Origin: an uncultured Bacilli bacterium
GTDB taxonomy: Bacteria; Bacillota_I; Bacilli_A; RF39; UBA660
Direction of reading: 5' to 3'
Length of the DNA: 21,081 nt
Assembly: GCA_934133155.1 (NCBI GenBank)
Contig: CAKPAT010000008.1
Coordinates: 1 to 21,081, forward strand
The notes beneath the pieces were generated by a model that did no database searches, was not told the DNA's origin, and was given only the letters and a program-made list of their open reading frames with translations. Position numbers and translations under genes: made by a program. This document shows, piece by piece, positions 12,507 to 21,081 of the stretch. Position 1 is the first letter of the stretch. Each line of letters begins with the position of its first letter.

Positions 12507-12550
12507 TTTTTAGCCTCCTTTATTATTGTACTCAATTTTGTATGTATTTT

Positions 12551-13129
12551 CTAGTCTATTATGTTATTGTTTTCGTCAAATTTGACATCTAAAAATTTAC
12601 GGCTTGCTAGGTAATCACACATATGGACAAATCTTTGATTTTTATTGTTTGGTACAGGTAAGACTACAGTACTGTAAGAATTTGTGTTAAATTGGCCCAT
12701 ATGTGAAGCAATTACTGATGATATTAAATTTACTTCTTCTTCGGTGAGTGTTGTCTTATCTTTATTTTCTTTAATAAAGCTTGCCATTAATACTGGGTGA
12801 TCAAATCTTGTGTATCTTTCTTCTGTTAGTCCGTGTTTTAATCCGTCATGCATCATTAAGGCGATTAAAATTAAATCTTTTTCTTCGTCTTTAAAGTTAT
12901 AACCAATGCAGTTATTTTCTAATAATTCGTGGGCTATTTTGACTGCTACTTTCGTATGCCTTACTAGTCCTTTTTCATTTAAGGCAAATGATGGATGGTA
13001 TTTTCCAGTTGAGCTTGCCGGAACTTTAAAGAAATAATCTGGCAACATATCTATTAATACTTCCGCATTTTTTTTATATCTTTCATTTTTTATGTAATTT
13101 ATTTCTTTTTCAAAATTTTCGTGTTTCAT
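12551..13129 (-). CDS. HD-domain phosphohydrolase (192 aa)
   Basis: Metal-binding HD motifs are in order: LVRHT (H58), LMMHDGLKHG (H94, D95), IASHMGQF (H143) and MCDYLASRK (D172). Conserved YHPSFALNEKGLVRH and FVHMCDYLASRKFL place it in a small-HD group whose substrate is not established; HD proteins usually remove phosphate from nucleotides or related esters. Next to a thymidylate kinase, a nucleotide substrate is a reasonable guess, nothing more. ATG is preceded by AAAGGAG, which lies inside the last codons of hemW (gap 5 nt), so translation is likely coupled. Confidence 0.85.
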   Translation of the reverse strand: MKHENFEKEINYIKNERYKKNAEVLIDMLPDYFFKVPASSTGKYHPSFALNEKGLVRHTKVAVKIAHELLENNCIGYNFKDEEKDLILIALMMHDGLKHGLTEERYTRFDHPVLMASFIKENKDKTTLTEEEVNLISSVIASHMGQFNTNSYSTVVLPVPNNKNQRFVHMCDYLASRKFLDVKFDENNNIID

Positions 13130-13134
13130 CTATT

Positions 13135-14211
13135 TTACTCCTTTATAAAGTTTATCAGCACTTCATTTGATGTATATAAATATTTTTTATTTATGTAAAT
13201 ATTTTTTTTATTTTCTTTTAAAATGTTTTGTTTTAAAAGTTGATTTACTTCTTCTATTTCTTTAATGTTTTTATGATATTTTTTTTGAAAATTTTCTTTA
13301 TTTATCCCTTTTATTTTTCTAAAGCCTAAAATGAATTCGTTTTCCAATGTTTCTTTTTCATCTAATTCATTTGTTTCTTTGATGTAATTTCCTTTTAGAT
13401 ATTCGTTTAAACTTTTTGTATTTTCATATCTAATATTTTCTATATATCCACTGGCTCCTAGTCCAAAACCATAGTAGTGTTCATTATTCCAATAGGTTAA
13501 ATTATGTTTAGACTGTTTATTTTTTTTAGAAAAGTTACTTAACTCATACTGAATGTATTTATTTTGTTTAAGCATTTTTTGAATTTCTTTATACATTTCA
13601 TATTCTTTATCGCCATCTATTTCTTCATATTTTTTTATATAAAGTTTGGTGTGCGGCTCTAAGATTAGGCAATAGGTTGATATATGACTTGGATTTAATT
13701 GGATTATTTTTTCTAAATCTTCTTTTAAATCTTTTAAGGTTTGATTTTTAAATCCATACATTAAATCTATGTTTACGTTTTTAAATGTATTTAAAGCATT
13801 TTTTAAATTTTTTATATTGTTTTTTCTTTCTAAAAGTTTTAGATGATTTCTATTAAATGTTTGCACGCCAATGCTTATTCTATTTACTTTATCTTTTAGA
13901 AAGTTTATTTTTTCTTTGCTTAAGTTTATGGTATTTGCTTCAATTGTTATTTCAGGATTTTTTGTTTTAAATATTTTGATTATTTCAAACAATTTTTCAA
14001 GCTGTTTGAGATTTAAAGCGGTTGGCGTTCCGCCTCCAATATATATTGTTTTAATTATTTCGTTTTTATAGTTTTTTTGTACTTCTTTTTTAAGCTCTTC
14101 TAAATATTTATTTACTAAATCTTTATTATAGTACATTTTACAAAAATCGCAGTATGAACATATATTTTCACAAAAAGGTATATGAATATAAACACTACTC
14201 GTCATTTTCAT
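13135..14211 (-). CDS. hemW: HemW-type radical SAM protein (coproporphyrinogen oxidase-like)
   Basis: 358 residues. The [4Fe-4S] radical SAM motif is [16 protein letters not shown] (C14, C18, C21), followed by [10 protein letters not shown] (SAM-binding GGGTP), [17 protein letters not shown] and a C-terminal HemW-like domain ([20 protein letters not shown]). The Cys after CDF is also typical of HemW. The family was long annotated as oxygen-independent coproporphyrinogen III oxidase (HemN) but acts as a heme chaperone. No other heme gene is in the window. It is unusually Lys/Asn-rich. The gene overlaps the end of lepA by 17 nt; ATG 14211 or ATG 14205 could be the start. The lepA-hemW order is conserved in many Firmicutes. 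Confidence 0.92.
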   Translation of the reverse strand: MKMTSSVYIHIPFCENICSYCDFCKMYYNKDLVNKYLEELKKEVQKNYKNEIIKTIYIGGGTPTALNLKQLEKLFEIIKIFKTKNPEITIEANTINLSKEKINFLKDKVNRISIGVQTFNRNHLKLLERKNNIKNLKNALNTFKNVNIDLMYGFKNQTLKDLKEDLEKIIQLNPSHISTYCLILEPHTKLYIKKYEEIDGDKEYEMYKEIQKMLKQNKYIQYELSNFSKKNKQSKHNLTYWNNEHYYGFGLGASGYIENIRYENTKSLNEYLKGNYIKETNELDEKETLENEFILGFRKIKGINKENFQKKYHKNIKEIEEVNQLLKQNILKENKKNIYINKKYLYTSNEVLINFIKE

Positions 14212-16000
14212 CCATACTTAAAACGGCTAAAAAGGCTTCTTGTGGTATTTCAACGTTACCAACCATTTTCATACGTTTTTTACCGGCTTTTTGTTTTTCA
14301 AGCAATTTCCTTTTTCTGGTTATATCGCCGCCATAGCACTTGGCTAAAACGTTTTTCCTTAGTGCTTTTATGTCGGTTCTAGCAATAGCTTTATTACCAA
14401 TTACGGCTTGAATTGGTACTTCAAAAAGCTGTCTTGGGATTAATTTTTTTAATGTATAAACTAGGTTTTTACCTCTTTGATATGCAAAATCCTTGTGAAC
14501 AATTAAACTTAAAGCGTCTACTGGACTACCATTTAATAAAATATCCATTTTAACTAAATCGCTTGGCTTATACCCAATTAATTCGTAGTCAAATGAAGCA
14601 TAACCTTTTGTGGTGCTTTTTAATTTATCAAAGAAATCATATACTATTTCAGAAAGAGGTATCTCATAATGAATATCTACTCTTGTTTGACTTAAATATT
14701 CCATACCAATATATGTTCCTCTTTTATTTTGACATAGTTCCATAATACTTCCAATATATGTACTTGGTACGTATATGTTTGTTTTAATGTAAGGCTCTTC
14801 TATTTGTTTAATTCTTTGTCTTTCCGGCATTTTAGCAGGACTATCTATTTCAATTACTGTATTATCAGTAAGTGTTACTTTATATACAACTGAAGGACTT
14901 GTAGCAATTAAATTTAAGTTAAATTCTCTTTCAATTCTTTCTTCAGTTATTTCCATATGAAGCATACCTAAAAAACCACATCTAAAGCCAAAGCCTAAAG
15001 CGTCTGATGTTTCTGGAGTGTATTCTAAAGCGGCGTCATTTAGTTTTAATTTATCTAAAGCCTCATGCAAATCAGCATATTTATTGCTTTCTGTTGGATA
15101 TAATCCACAAAATACCATTGGCTTCATTGGTTTATATCCTGGAAGACTTTCTTTTGCTTTATTTTCAGTTAATGTGATGGTATCTCCTACTTTAATATCA
15201 CTTAAGCTTTTAATACTTCCGCAAATAAAACCAACTTCACCACATGATAATGTTTCTTTTATTTCTTCCTTTGGTGTATGAACACCGAGTAGAGTTACTT
15301 CATGGTTTGCGTTTGTGGCCATTAAAGTTATTTTATCTTTTGTTTTTATTTGACCATTTTCTACTTTTATTAAAGCAGTTACGCCTCTATAGGAGTCGAA
15401 ATAACTATCAAATACTAATGCTTGAAGTGGCTTATTTATATCACCTTTAGGAGCGGGAATCCTTTCAATTATGGCTTCTACTAACTCTTTTATACCTTCA
15501 CCGGTTTTGGCACTTGTTAAAATAATTTCATCTTCATCAAAACCTAATGTGTTTATTAATTCTTCTTTTACTTTAGGAATATCAGCATTCGGCAAGTCTA
15601 TTTTATTTATCACTGGTATTATTGTTAAGTCGTTTTCAAGTGCTAGATAAATATTTGCAAGAGTTTGAGCTTCAATGCCTTGAGCAGCATCTACTACTAA
15701 AACAGCTCCTTCACATGCTGCTAAACTTCTTGACACTTCATAAGAAAAATCAACATGTCCCGGCGTATCTATAAGATTTAAAAGGTATGGTGTATTTTTA
15801 TATGTGTAATTTAATTTTACCGCATTTAATTTTATTGTTATACCTCTTTCTCTTTCAATATCCATATTATCAAGTAACTGTTCTTGCTTTTCTCTTTCAC
15901 TTATAGCACCAGTTAACTCTAATATTCTATCTGCCAAAGTGCTTTTACCATGATCTATATGTGCGATTATGGAAAAATTTCTAATGTTTTCTTGTTTCAT
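14195..16000 (-). CDS. lepA: Elongation factor 4, ribosome back-translocase GTPase
   Basis: 601 residues, standard LepA length. G1 is AHIDHGKST (13-21), switch [10 protein letters not shown], and the G4 motif NKIDLPNAD. The full domain set follows, including [20 protein letters not shown] and the LepA-specific C-terminal domain ending in [20 protein letters not shown] and the RMK-x-V...IPQEAF tail. LepA binds ribosomes, hydrolyses GTP and influences translocation or initiation. I use ATG 16000, which has AAGGTGAT 4 nt upstream; the GTG at 16009 is part of that ribosome site. First gene of the probable lepA-hemW-HD-tmk operon. Confidence 0.97.
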   Translation of the reverse strand: MKQENIRNFSIIAHIDHGKSTLADRILELTGAISEREKQEQLLDNMDIERERGITIKLNAVKLNYTYKNTPYLLNLIDTPGHVDFSYEVSRSLAACEGAVLVVDAAQGIEAQTLANIYLALENDLTIIPVINKIDLPNADIPKVKEELINTLGFDEDEIILTSAKTGEGIKELVEAIIERIPAPKGDINKPLQALVFDSYFDSYRGVTALIKVENGQIKTKDKITLMATNANHEVTLLGVHTPKEEIKETLSCGEVGFICGSIKSLSDIKVGDTITLTENKAKESLPGYKPMKPMVFCGLYPTESNKYADLHEALDKLKLNDAALEYTPETSDALGFGFRCGFLGMLHMEITEERIEREFNLNLIATSPSVVYKVTLTDNTVIEIDSPAKMPERQRIKQIEEPYIKTNIYVPSTYIGSIMELCQNKRGTYIGMEYLSQTRVDIHYEIPLSEIVYDFFDKLKSTTKGYASFDYELIGYKPSDLVKMDILLNGSPVDALSLIVHKDFAYQRGKNLVYTLKKLIPRQLFEVPIQAVIGNKAIARTDIKALRKNVLAKCYGGDITRKRKLLEKQKAGKKRMKMVGNVEIPQEAFLAVLSMDENDE

Positions 16001-16020
16001 TTGTATCACCTTTTACTTAA

Positions 16021-16029
16021 ATTATACCA
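16021..16029 (-). promoter_or_regulatory. Extended -10 promoter of lepA
   Basis: On the minus strand TGGTATAAT: a TG-N-TATAAT extended -10 with no good -35 at the usual distance. Confidence 0.6.
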
Positions 16030-16054
16030 TGTTTTTCCAAAGAAAAAAACGTTT

Positions 16055-16477
16055 TCACGCTTTTAGAAAAGTACAAGTTAAATCACTATTTCTATAACTA
16101 CAGTAGTAAAGACCATATTTTAATTTTTTTGATGTAATATTTCCCTTTTCATCAATTATAATTTCACCACTTTTAGGGTGATTTGGTAATTCAGTTTTTA
16201 TGGTGAAGGTTTGTTCAATGGATGTATCATTACCATATAAAGTATAACCTTTACTATCAAAAACTATTTTGAAAGGAAGTCCCACTTCAGTTTTTAAATT
16301 TAATTCTACATATAAGGTTCTAGCAAAATCTAATATTAAGAAATTTTTTTCTCTCAGTGTTCCTTTATACATTAGCGTTGAAGTTATGATTGTTATTATG
16401 ACTAAAAATGCCATAAATATGCCAATTAATATTTGAACTAATTTATCTTGATCAATTTTTATTTCTCTATGGTTCAT
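16055..16477 (-). CDS. Pilin-like membrane protein without a prepilin cleavage site (140 aa)
   Basis: One N-terminal membrane helix (about 14-37: VQILIGIFMAFLVIITIITS) follows a charged start (MNHREIKIDQDK). The exported part ends with EIIIDEKGNITSKKLKYGLY, then YCS and a second Cys (TCTF). The same arrangement (GxIxI...GxIxxxxLK[FY]GxYYCS plus a second Cys) ends both adjacent type IV pilins, so it is probably a relative or partner of them. The G-F-T-L-I-E prepilin peptidase motif is absent, and the hydrophobic helix lies further in. I chose ATG 16477, downstream of GGGGTTGGAT and a good promoter; the longer frame has no ribosome site. Role in pilus assembly is inferred from neighbours only. 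Confidence 0.65.
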   Translation of the reverse strand: MNHREIKIDQDKLVQILIGIFMAFLVIITIITSTLMYKGTLREKNFLILDFARTLYVELNLKTEVGLPFKIVFDSKGYTLYGNDTSIEQTFTIKTELPNHPKSGEIIIDEKGNITSKKLKYGLYYCSYRNSDLTCTFLKA

Positions 16478-16498
16478 ACTTATCCAACCCCTGTTATG

Positions 16499-16527
16499 AT
16501 AATAGCATAATGGTTTCTGTTTTTCAA
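16499..16527 (-). promoter_or_regulatory. Promoter of the pilin-like gene
   Basis: On the minus strand TTGAAA (16522-16527), a 17-nt spacer ending in TGC, and TATTAT (16499-16504). It starts directly after the terminator of the preceding pilin. Confidence 0.65.
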
Positions 16528-16528
16528 G

Positions 16529-16551
16529 AAAAAAAAGAAGAATTTCTTCTT
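16529..16551 (-). terminator. Intrinsic terminator of the second pilin gene
   Basis: On the minus strand AAGAAG pairs with CTTCTT around a 5-nt loop, followed by T8. It overlaps the -35 of the next promoter. Confidence 0.75.
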
Positions 16552-16553
16552 CC

Positions 16554-17090
16554 TTAATTACTACCTTTAGCAACTTCATCAGAATCTGTTAATCCAGCGT
16601 TATTTACTTCTGATTCTGTTCTAGAGCAATACATTTTATTTGAGTTAAATGTTGTTGCATCCTTTGTTTCAATTGTAGAACAATAATAATTACCAAACTT
16701 TAAATCGTGTGCAATTATTTGTCCATCACTTTTAATAGTGATTGATCCAGCAGTTGGATTTTCACCACTTGCAGTTACTTCTTGAGTTCCAACGAATCCG
16801 CTACCATAACCACCACCTGTAGTATCTGTTAGAATATGTGAATCTGCTGAAGTTGTTTTTGGGAAGTATACTGTGTATGGAACACCTACTTCTTGAACAC
16901 TAGTTTGAGCATTAGCATATGCTACTCTTACTGCATCGATTGTACCCCAAGCTTTATCTACAGCAGCATTTTTTCTTGAATCTTCAATAACATTCAAAAT
17001 AATTGGTGCTGTGATTAGGGCGATAATTGCTAAGATAACGATTACAGCCAAAAGTTCTATTAGGGTGAAACCTTTATTATTCTCTCTCAT
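16554..17090 (-). CDS. Type IV pilin / pseudopilin, copy 2 (178 aa)
   Basis: Class-III prepilin signal: leader MRENNKG, cleavage before F, then FTLIELLAVIVILAIIALIT with Glu at mature position 5, followed by the amphipathic helix. The prepilin peptidase would cut and methylate it, and the helix packs into a pilus or type II-like pseudopilus. The C-terminal globular part (about 70-178) has a Gly-rich loop (TGGGYGSG) and ends LKFGNYYC...KMYCSRT, with two Cys that could form the D-region disulfide. ATG 17090 follows GGAGG at 8 nt. The first about 70 codons are identical to those of the next gene; the middle (FPKTTSADSHILTD) differs. No assembly ATPase or peptidase genes are in the window. Confidence 0.9.
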   Translation of the reverse strand: MRENNKGFTLIELLAVIVILAIIALITAPIILNVIEDSRKNAAVDKAWGTIDAVRVAYANAQTSVQEVGVPYTVYFPKTTSADSHILTDTTGGGYGSGFVGTQEVTASGENPTAGSITIKSDGQIIAHDLKFGNYYCSTIETKDATTFNSNKMYCSRTESEVNNAGLTDSDEVAKGSN

Positions 17091-17110
17091 CAATTTCACC
17101 TCCTCACTTA
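16873..17110 (-). repeat. Direct repeat, copy 2: identical 5' half of pilin gene
   Basis: By eye this 238-nt block is identical to 17623-17860 (offset exactly 750). Close similarity continues through the promoter to about 17150 with three differences. It points to recent duplication or ongoing gene conversion. Confidence 0.88.
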
Positions 17111-17120
17111 TCTTAATCTA

Positions 17121-17149
17121 ACTATAACATAATTTCACATACTTTTCAA
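17121..17149 (-). promoter_or_regulatory. Promoter of pilin copy 2
   Basis: On the minus strand TTGAAA (17144-17149), a 17-nt spacer ending in TGT (extended -10), and TATAGT (17121-17126). It is identical to the promoter of copy 1. Confidence 0.7.
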
Positions 17150-17196
17150 TTTGTTTTTGACAATTTTTAGTTATTACAACTAATTATTCATTGTTT

Positions 17197-17212
17197 TGAC
17201 AAGTAATTGTCA
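17197..17212. repeat. Perfect inverted repeat between the pilin genes
   Basis: TGACAA, GTAA, TTGTCA. It lies about 50 bases upstream of the copy-2 -35 box and is not followed by a T run, so it could be a protein-binding site. No equivalent was seen upstream of copy 1. Confidence 0.4.
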
Positions 17213-17252
17213 TGATTGTTAAATAATTTTTAATTAACAGTTTAAATTGGTT

Positions 17253-17281
17253 AAAAAAAGAAGGAGACTTTCATCTTCTTC
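17253..17281 (-). terminator. Intrinsic terminator of pilin copy 1
   Basis: On the minus strand GAAGAAGA pairs with TCTCCTTC with one mismatch, followed by T7. Confidence 0.72.
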
Positions 17282-17285
17282 AATC

Positions 17286-17840
17286 TTATTCTGTTATTGT
17301 TCCAGTAGAATTTCCCTTAATATCGCTATCTGTTGCTTTATTAACTTCTGTTTCAGTTCTAGAACAATACATTTTATTTGAGTTAAATGCTGTTGCATCT
17401 TTTGCTGCAATTGTAGAACAATAATAATTACCAAACTTTAAGTCGTTTGCAATAATTTGTCCATCACTTTTGATAGTAACTGTACCAGAAGTTGGATTTT
17501 CACCACTTGCAGTTACTTCTTGAGTTCCAACATGTTTAAAACCATAACCACCACCTGTTGTTGTAGTGAAGATTATTGAATCTTTATCAGTCCAACTAGC
17601 TGGTTTAGTATTGAAATATACAGTGTATGGAACACCTACTTCTTGAACACTAGTTTGAGCATTAGCATATGCTACTCTTACTGCATCGATTGTACCCCAA
17701 GCTTTATCTACAGCAGCATTTTTTCTTGAATCTTCAATAACATTCAAAATAATTGGTGCTGTGATTAGGGCGATAATTGCTAAGATAACGATTACAGCCA
17801 AAAGTTCTATTAGGGTGAAACCTTTATTATTCTCTCTCAT
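17286..17840 (-). CDS. Type IV pilin / pseudopilin, copy 1 (184 aa)
   Basis: Same prepilin signal as its neighbour (leader MRENNKG, FTLIELLAVIVILAII) and the same mature helix. The domain differs in the middle (NTKPASWTDKDSIIF, TTTTGGGYGFKHVGTQEV) and the tail is NKATDSDIKGNSTGTITE. The core KSDGQIIANDLKFGNYYCST and the two Cys are shared. ATG 17840 follows GAGGAGG; an upstream 24-codon extension would include the promoter and is rejected. The globular region between the identical helix and the conserved C-terminal core is where the two copies differ, as expected for surface-exposed, antigenically variable pilins. Both copies have their own promoter and terminator, so they can be expressed independently. 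Confidence 0.9.
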   Translation of the reverse strand: MRENNKGFTLIELLAVIVILAIIALITAPIILNVIEDSRKNAAVDKAWGTIDAVRVAYANAQTSVQEVGVPYTVYFNTKPASWTDKDSIIFTTTTGGGYGFKHVGTQEVTASGENPTSGTVTIKSDGQIIANDLKFGNYYCSTIAAKDATAFNSNKMYCSRTETEVNKATDSDIKGNSTGTITE

Positions 17841-17860
17841 CAATTTCACCTCCTCACTTA
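17623..17860 (-). repeat. Direct repeat, copy 1: identical 5' half of pilin gene
   Basis: Partner of 16873-17110. It covers codons 1 to about 72 and the ribosome site. Confidence 0.88.
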
Positions 17861-17870
17861 CCTTGATATA

Positions 17871-17899
17871 ACTATAACATAATTTCACATACTTTTCAA
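17871..17899 (-). promoter_or_regulatory. Promoter of pilin copy 1
   Basis: On the minus strand TTGAAA (17894-17899), a 17-nt spacer ending in TGT, and TATAGT (17871-17876). Confidence 0.7.
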
Positions 17900-17953
17900 T
17901 TTTTTTCGACAATTTTTTAAATTTGACATTTTATTAAAATTTATTTTTACACT

Positions 17954-20476
17954 TTAATTTTCTAGTTTTGTTTTGATTATTTCTAATTCTTGTTTTTCTT
18001 TTTCTAGATTTTTTCTTTCTTCTTCAACGATATTTTGTGGTGCTTTATTTACATAATTTTGATTTTCTAATAGTTTTGTTCTTCTTTGAATAGATTTTTC
18101 CAAGTTTTCTTTTTCTATGTAAAGCTTTTCTATTTCGGCTGCTTTATTATCTGAATTGTCATAGCACATTTTTACTATATCACCGTTAAAGTTTATTTCT
18201 ATTTGACTAGATATTTTTTCTATGTCCTTTACTTTAAGCATTTTGTTTATTAACTCTTCATTTTCTTTTAATGTTTCGTTTGTATATTTTAAGGTAAATT
18301 CTTTGATATTATTTTCTAGTTTTATTTTTCTTATTTTTTTAATTAGTTCGATTATGCTATCAAGTTTTTCAGCTTCTTTAAATATTTGTTTTTTGTTATA
18401 CTCTGGATATTTACTTAACATGATAGATTCTTCTGTGTTTGGAAGTTTGGTGTATATTTCTTCGGTTACATATGGCATGAATGGGTGAAGCATTTTTAGT
18501 ATATCTTTTAGCACCTTGATTAGTACTGTTTTTGTTTGGTTTGTCATGTCTGTTTTAGAAAGCTCGATATACCAATCACAGAAGTCATTCCATATAAATG
18601 AATATAATGTGCTTCCAACTATGTTAAATTCGTATTTTTCCATGCTGCTAGTTACTGTTTTAATTGTTTGATTTAGTTTGGTTAGTATCCATTTATCTTT
18701 TAAACTTAGGTTTTCTAGGTTTTCTTCATATTCTTCAGTATTTAACAAGACAAATCTTGAGGCGTTCCAAAGTTTGTTTATGAAATTCCATGTTGATTTT
18801 ACTTTTTCTTCATCATATTTTACGTCCATTCCTTGGGCAGATGATGTAGTTAGGAAAAATCTCAAACTATCTGCTCCATACTTTTCAATTTCATCCATTG
18901 GATCTACTCCGTTACCTAGTGATTTACTCATTTTTCTTCCTTGATTATCTCTTACTAGTCCATGGATTAAACAATCTTTAAATGGTCTTTTTCCGGTGAA
19001 TTCTAGTCCTTGGAATATCATTCTACTTACCCAAAAGAAGATTATATCAAAACCAGCTATGATAACGTCATTTGGATAGTATCTTTGATACATTTCGGTG
19101 TTATCTGGCCAGCCCATTGTGCTAAATGGCCATAGAGCTGATGAAAACCATGTATCTAGTGTATCGGAATCTTGCACCCATCCTTCTTCTTTTGGTGCTT
19201 CTACGCCTACGTATACTTCACCATTCTTGTACCATGCAGGTACTCTATGACCCCACCATAATTGTCTTGATATGCACCAGTCGTGTGATATTTCTAGCCA
19301 GTGGTTTAATGTTTTTTCGTACCTTTTTGGATAAAAGTTTACTTTTGTTTCTTTATTATTCTGATTTTCTCTAGCATTTTTTGCTAGAACATCCATTTTT
19401 ACAAACCATTGTTTTGATAGGTATGGTTCTACTATGGCGTCACTTCTTTCCGAATGACCGACTGAGTGAGTTATTTTTTCTATGTTTATTAATAAATCTT
19501 TATCTTGAAGGTCTTCTATTAATTGTTTTCTACATTCGTATCTATCTAACCCTTGATATTTTCCGGTTTTTTCATTCATTGTGGCGTCTTCATTCATGAT
19601 TATTATTTTTTCTAGGTTGTGCCTTACACCAACTTCAAAGTCATTTGGGTCATGGGCGGGCGTAATTTTTACTACACCTGTTCCTTTTTCCATGTCAGCA
19701 TGTTCATCACCTATTATTGGTATTTTTCTTCCAACTATTGGGATAATTACGTTTTTACCAATTAGTTTGTTATATCTTTTATCTTTTGGATTTACGGCAA
19801 CGGCAGTATCTCCAAATAATGTTTCAGGTCTTGTTGTTGCAACATCTAGGTAGTCTTCTGTGTTTTCAATGTAATATTTTAGATGGTAGAATGCTCCTTC
19901 TTCTTCTTTGTATATTACTTCTTCATTAGATAAAGCGGTTAATTGGACAGGATCCCAATTTATTATTCTTTCGCCACGGTATATTAAACCTTTATCATAT
20001 AATGTTTTGAATACTTTTCTAACTGCTTTTGAAAGTCCTTCGTCTAATGTAAATCTTTCTTTTGTGTAGTCTAATGCTAGGCCTAATTTAGCCCACTGTC
20101 TATGTATATTTTCGGCGTATTCGTCTTTCCACTCCCAGGCATATTTTAGCCATTCTTCTCTATCCATACTTCTTGGGTTTTTGCCCTGGTCTCTTAATCT
20201 TTTATCGACTTTAGCTTGTGTGGCTATTCCAGCATGATCCATTCCTGGAAGCCATAAAACGTCGTAACCTTTTAATTTTTTATATCTTATTAAAATATCT
20301 TGTAAAGCCGTATCCCAGGCATGTCCTATGTGAAGTTTACCGGTTACGTTTGGTGGTGGTATTACTATGGCGTATGGTTTTTTTGTCATATCACCGGCTG
20401 TGAAGTAACCTTTTTCTTTCCAGTTTTCGTATTTATCTTTTTCTACTTCTAAATGGTTATATTTTTTTTCTAGCAT
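17954..20476 (-). CDS. valS: Valyl-tRNA synthetase
   Basis: 840-residue class Ia synthetase that charges tRNA-Val. The ATP-site motif HIGH is in [16 protein letters not shown] (HIGH at 49-52), and KMSKS is in [20 protein letters not shown]. The editing (CP1) domain has [19 protein letters not shown] and [14 protein letters not shown]. The anticodon domain contains [13 protein letters not shown] and [10 protein letters not shown]-terminal coiled coil (about 775-840) has the usual [15 protein letters not shown] signature. I use ATG 20476 with AAAGGAAGAT upstream; a 22-codon extension would run back into the T-box terminator. Expression is controlled by a T-box leader. No clear terminator is seen before the pilin gene. 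Confidence 0.98.
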   Translation of the reverse strand: MLEKKYNHLEVEKDKYENWKEKGYFTAGDMTKKPYAIVIPPPNVTGKLHIGHAWDTALQDILIRYKKLKGYDVLWLPGMDHAGIATQAKVDKRLRDQGKNPRSMDREEWLKYAWEWKDEYAENIHRQWAKLGLALDYTKERFTLDEGLSKAVRKVFKTLYDKGLIYRGERIINWDPVQLTALSNEEVIYKEEEGAFYHLKYYIENTEDYLDVATTRPETLFGDTAVAVNPKDKRYNKLIGKNVIIPIVGRKIPIIGDEHADMEKGTGVVKITPAHDPNDFEVGVRHNLEKIIIMNEDATMNEKTGKYQGLDRYECRKQLIEDLQDKDLLINIEKITHSVGHSERSDAIVEPYLSKQWFVKMDVLAKNARENQNNKETKVNFYPKRYEKTLNHWLEISHDWCISRQLWWGHRVPAWYKNGEVYVGVEAPKEEGWVQDSDTLDTWFSSALWPFSTMGWPDNTEMYQRYYPNDVIIAGFDIIFFWVSRMIFQGLEFTGKRPFKDCLIHGLVRDNQGRKMSKSLGNGVDPMDEIEKYGADSLRFFLTTSSAQGMDVKYDEEKVKSTWNFINKLWNASRFVLLNTEEYEENLENLSLKDKWILTKLNQTIKTVTSSMEKYEFNIVGSTLYSFIWNDFCDWYIELSKTDMTNQTKTVLIKVLKDILKMLHPFMPYVTEEIYTKLPNTEESIMLSKYPEYNKKQIFKEAEKLDSIIELIKKIRKIKLENNIKEFTLKYTNETLKENEELINKMLKVKDIEKISSQIEINFNGDIVKMCYDNSDNKAAEIEKLYIEKENLEKSIQRRTKLLENQNYVNKAPQNIVEEERKNLEKEKQELEIIKTKLEN

Positions 20477-20496
20477 TTTTATCTTCCTTTCTAAAG

Positions 20497-20530
20497 AAAA
20501 AAAATCACTATCCGATAAGGACGTGATTTT
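20497..20530 (-). terminator. T-box leader terminator of valS
   Basis: On the minus strand AAAATCAC pairs with GTGATTTT, with an inner TCC/GGA pairing, followed by a T run. It is mutually exclusive with the antiterminator that uses the T-box motif just upstream. Confidence 0.88.
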
Positions 20531-20725
20531 ACGTGGTACCACCTTAATTTGTAAGTATAACTTACCTTTGAAAGTTTAACGCACTTTTTACGGGCTTTTC
20601 TACTTGGGTTCAAAAAACCAGCTACGCAAGCTACTTTCAATATGCTTATTTATTAGTTTGCACCATACACTAACTCTCTTTAAAATAAGTTTATATTTAC
20701 TCCTCTTGGTCAACACTTTTTCTTT
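20497..20725 (-). promoter_or_regulatory. T-box riboswitch, Val specifier (GUA)
   Basis: The 14-base T-box AAGGTGGTACCACG (20532-20545, minus strand) is perfect. The UGGU sequence would pair with the A-C-C-A end of tRNA-Val. Stem I: CTTATTT pairs with AAATAAG, the apical loop region is AGAGAGTTAGTGTATGGTGC, and below it AATAT pairs with ATATT. The specifier loop on the 3' side reads GAAAGTAG opposite AGGAGTA, giving GTA, a valine codon. A stem-III candidate is GTAAGT-TAT-ACTTAC. Uncharged tRNA-Val would stabilise the antiterminator and allow valS transcription. Confidence 0.93.
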
Positions 20726-20731
20726 TTTCAT

Positions 20732-20760
20732 ATTATACAATATTATTATTTTTAATTCAA
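20732..20760 (-). promoter_or_regulatory. Promoter of the valS T-box leader
   Basis: On the minus strand TTGAAT (20755-20760), a 17-nt spacer, and TATAAT (20732-20737). Confidence 0.68.
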
Positions 20761-20812
20761 TATGGTCTTTTGAATATTTGAAGTCTTCTAAGCCATAAAA
20801 GTAATTTCATTT

Positions 20813-21081
20813 TTATCCTAGCCAGTTTACAGTGGCGTTTGCTCCCCATGGGGCGTAAGGTATACTATCTTTTTCTTTATTTATGTTTATTACCGCAATG
20901 TTTGGTGCATCATGAAATGCTTCACTAGCAATTGATGTTACACCATTTCCGATATTTACTGTAGTTAAGTTTCGCATATTCCAAAATGACCACGGCCTTA
21001 TTTCTGTAACATTATTTCCAATATTCACTGTTTTTAAGCCATGTGCACCAACAAAAGAAGCTGTACCTATTATTTTAACAC
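20813..21081 (-). CDS. BspA-like leucine-rich repeat surface protein (C-terminal end; runs off right edge)
   Basis: The frame is open to the edge of the window; the GTG at 21028 is not the start. It shows LRR_5 (BspA/TpLRR) repeats of about 23 residues: ASFVGAHGLKTVNIGNNVTE, then WSFWNMRNLTTVNIGNGVTS and EAFHDAPNIAVININ. It ends with PYAPWGANATVNWLG, a capping sequence typical of the last repeat. Such proteins are secreted or surface-anchored and often mediate adhesion. No C-terminal anchor (LPXTG or membrane helix) follows, so anchoring, if any, is at the N-terminus. The truncated head at 11539-11754 looks like the N-terminal part of the same protein class. Confidence 0.88.
   Translation of the reverse strand, partial: VKIIGTASFVGAHGLKTVNIGNNVTEIRPWSFWNMRNLTTVNIGNGVTSIASEAFHDAPNIAVININKEKDSIPYAPWGANATVNWLG

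Noticed and set aside
17207..17240. Plus-strand promoter TTGACA-17-TTAAAT between the pilins (from 17196)
   Set aside because: The -10 match is only 4 of 6, no RNA or gene is recognisable downstream, and the -35 is part of the palindrome. Not enough for a call.
1..21081. CRISPR array, insertion sequence, tRNA or rRNA genes
   Set aside because: No spaced direct repeats, transposase, terminal inverted repeats, or tRNA/rRNA sequence was recognised on either strand.

Overview
The window is very AT-rich, uses the standard genetic code (TGA is a stop and Trp is TGG), and has strong AGGAGG-type ribosome sites, sigma-A promoters and a T-box riboswitch. With type IV pilin genes, a BspA-type leucine-rich-repeat surface protein and PTS-type and glycosidase-like genes, this points to a gut-type low-GC Bacillota, most likely a Bacilli/RF39- or Erysipelotrichales-like lineage. 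That placement is inferred from gene content, not computed.

Layout, left to right. At the left edge is the start of a Bax-inhibitor-1 family membrane protein. Next comes a tandem array of four minus-strand paralogues (224-2997). Each joins an RNA-polymerase alpha-CTD-like helical module to a C-terminal coiled coil. Two have duplicated promoters and terminators, and a 45-codon ORF overlaps the end of one. Then follow a GH31-like protein and a pyruvate-kinase-like protein in one operon, and a membrane-anchored EIIB-like protein. All three lack residues normally needed for catalysis. A RodA-like SEDS protein is divergent from these and converges on yceD (DUF177)-rpmF.

The 670-base gap at 9079-9748 is not empty. 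It holds what looks like an unannotated type I toxin-antitoxin locus: a 30-codon hydrophobic peptide on the minus strand, in a short mRNA whose two ends can pair, with a convergent antisense RNA that has its own promoter and terminator. After a UPF0316 membrane protein comes a small accessory operon (10223-11754): a truncated surface-protein head, an unrecognised 142-residue protein, a gene broken by a frameshift at an A8 tract, and a short glycerophosphodiesterase that starts inside the stop of the broken gene.

The rest is mostly housekeeping: lepA-hemW-HD-tmk as a probable operon, a pilin-like membrane protein, two tandem type IV pilins with identical 5' halves, and valS behind a T-box leader with a GUA (Val) specifier. 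The 3' end of a BspA-like protein runs off the right edge.
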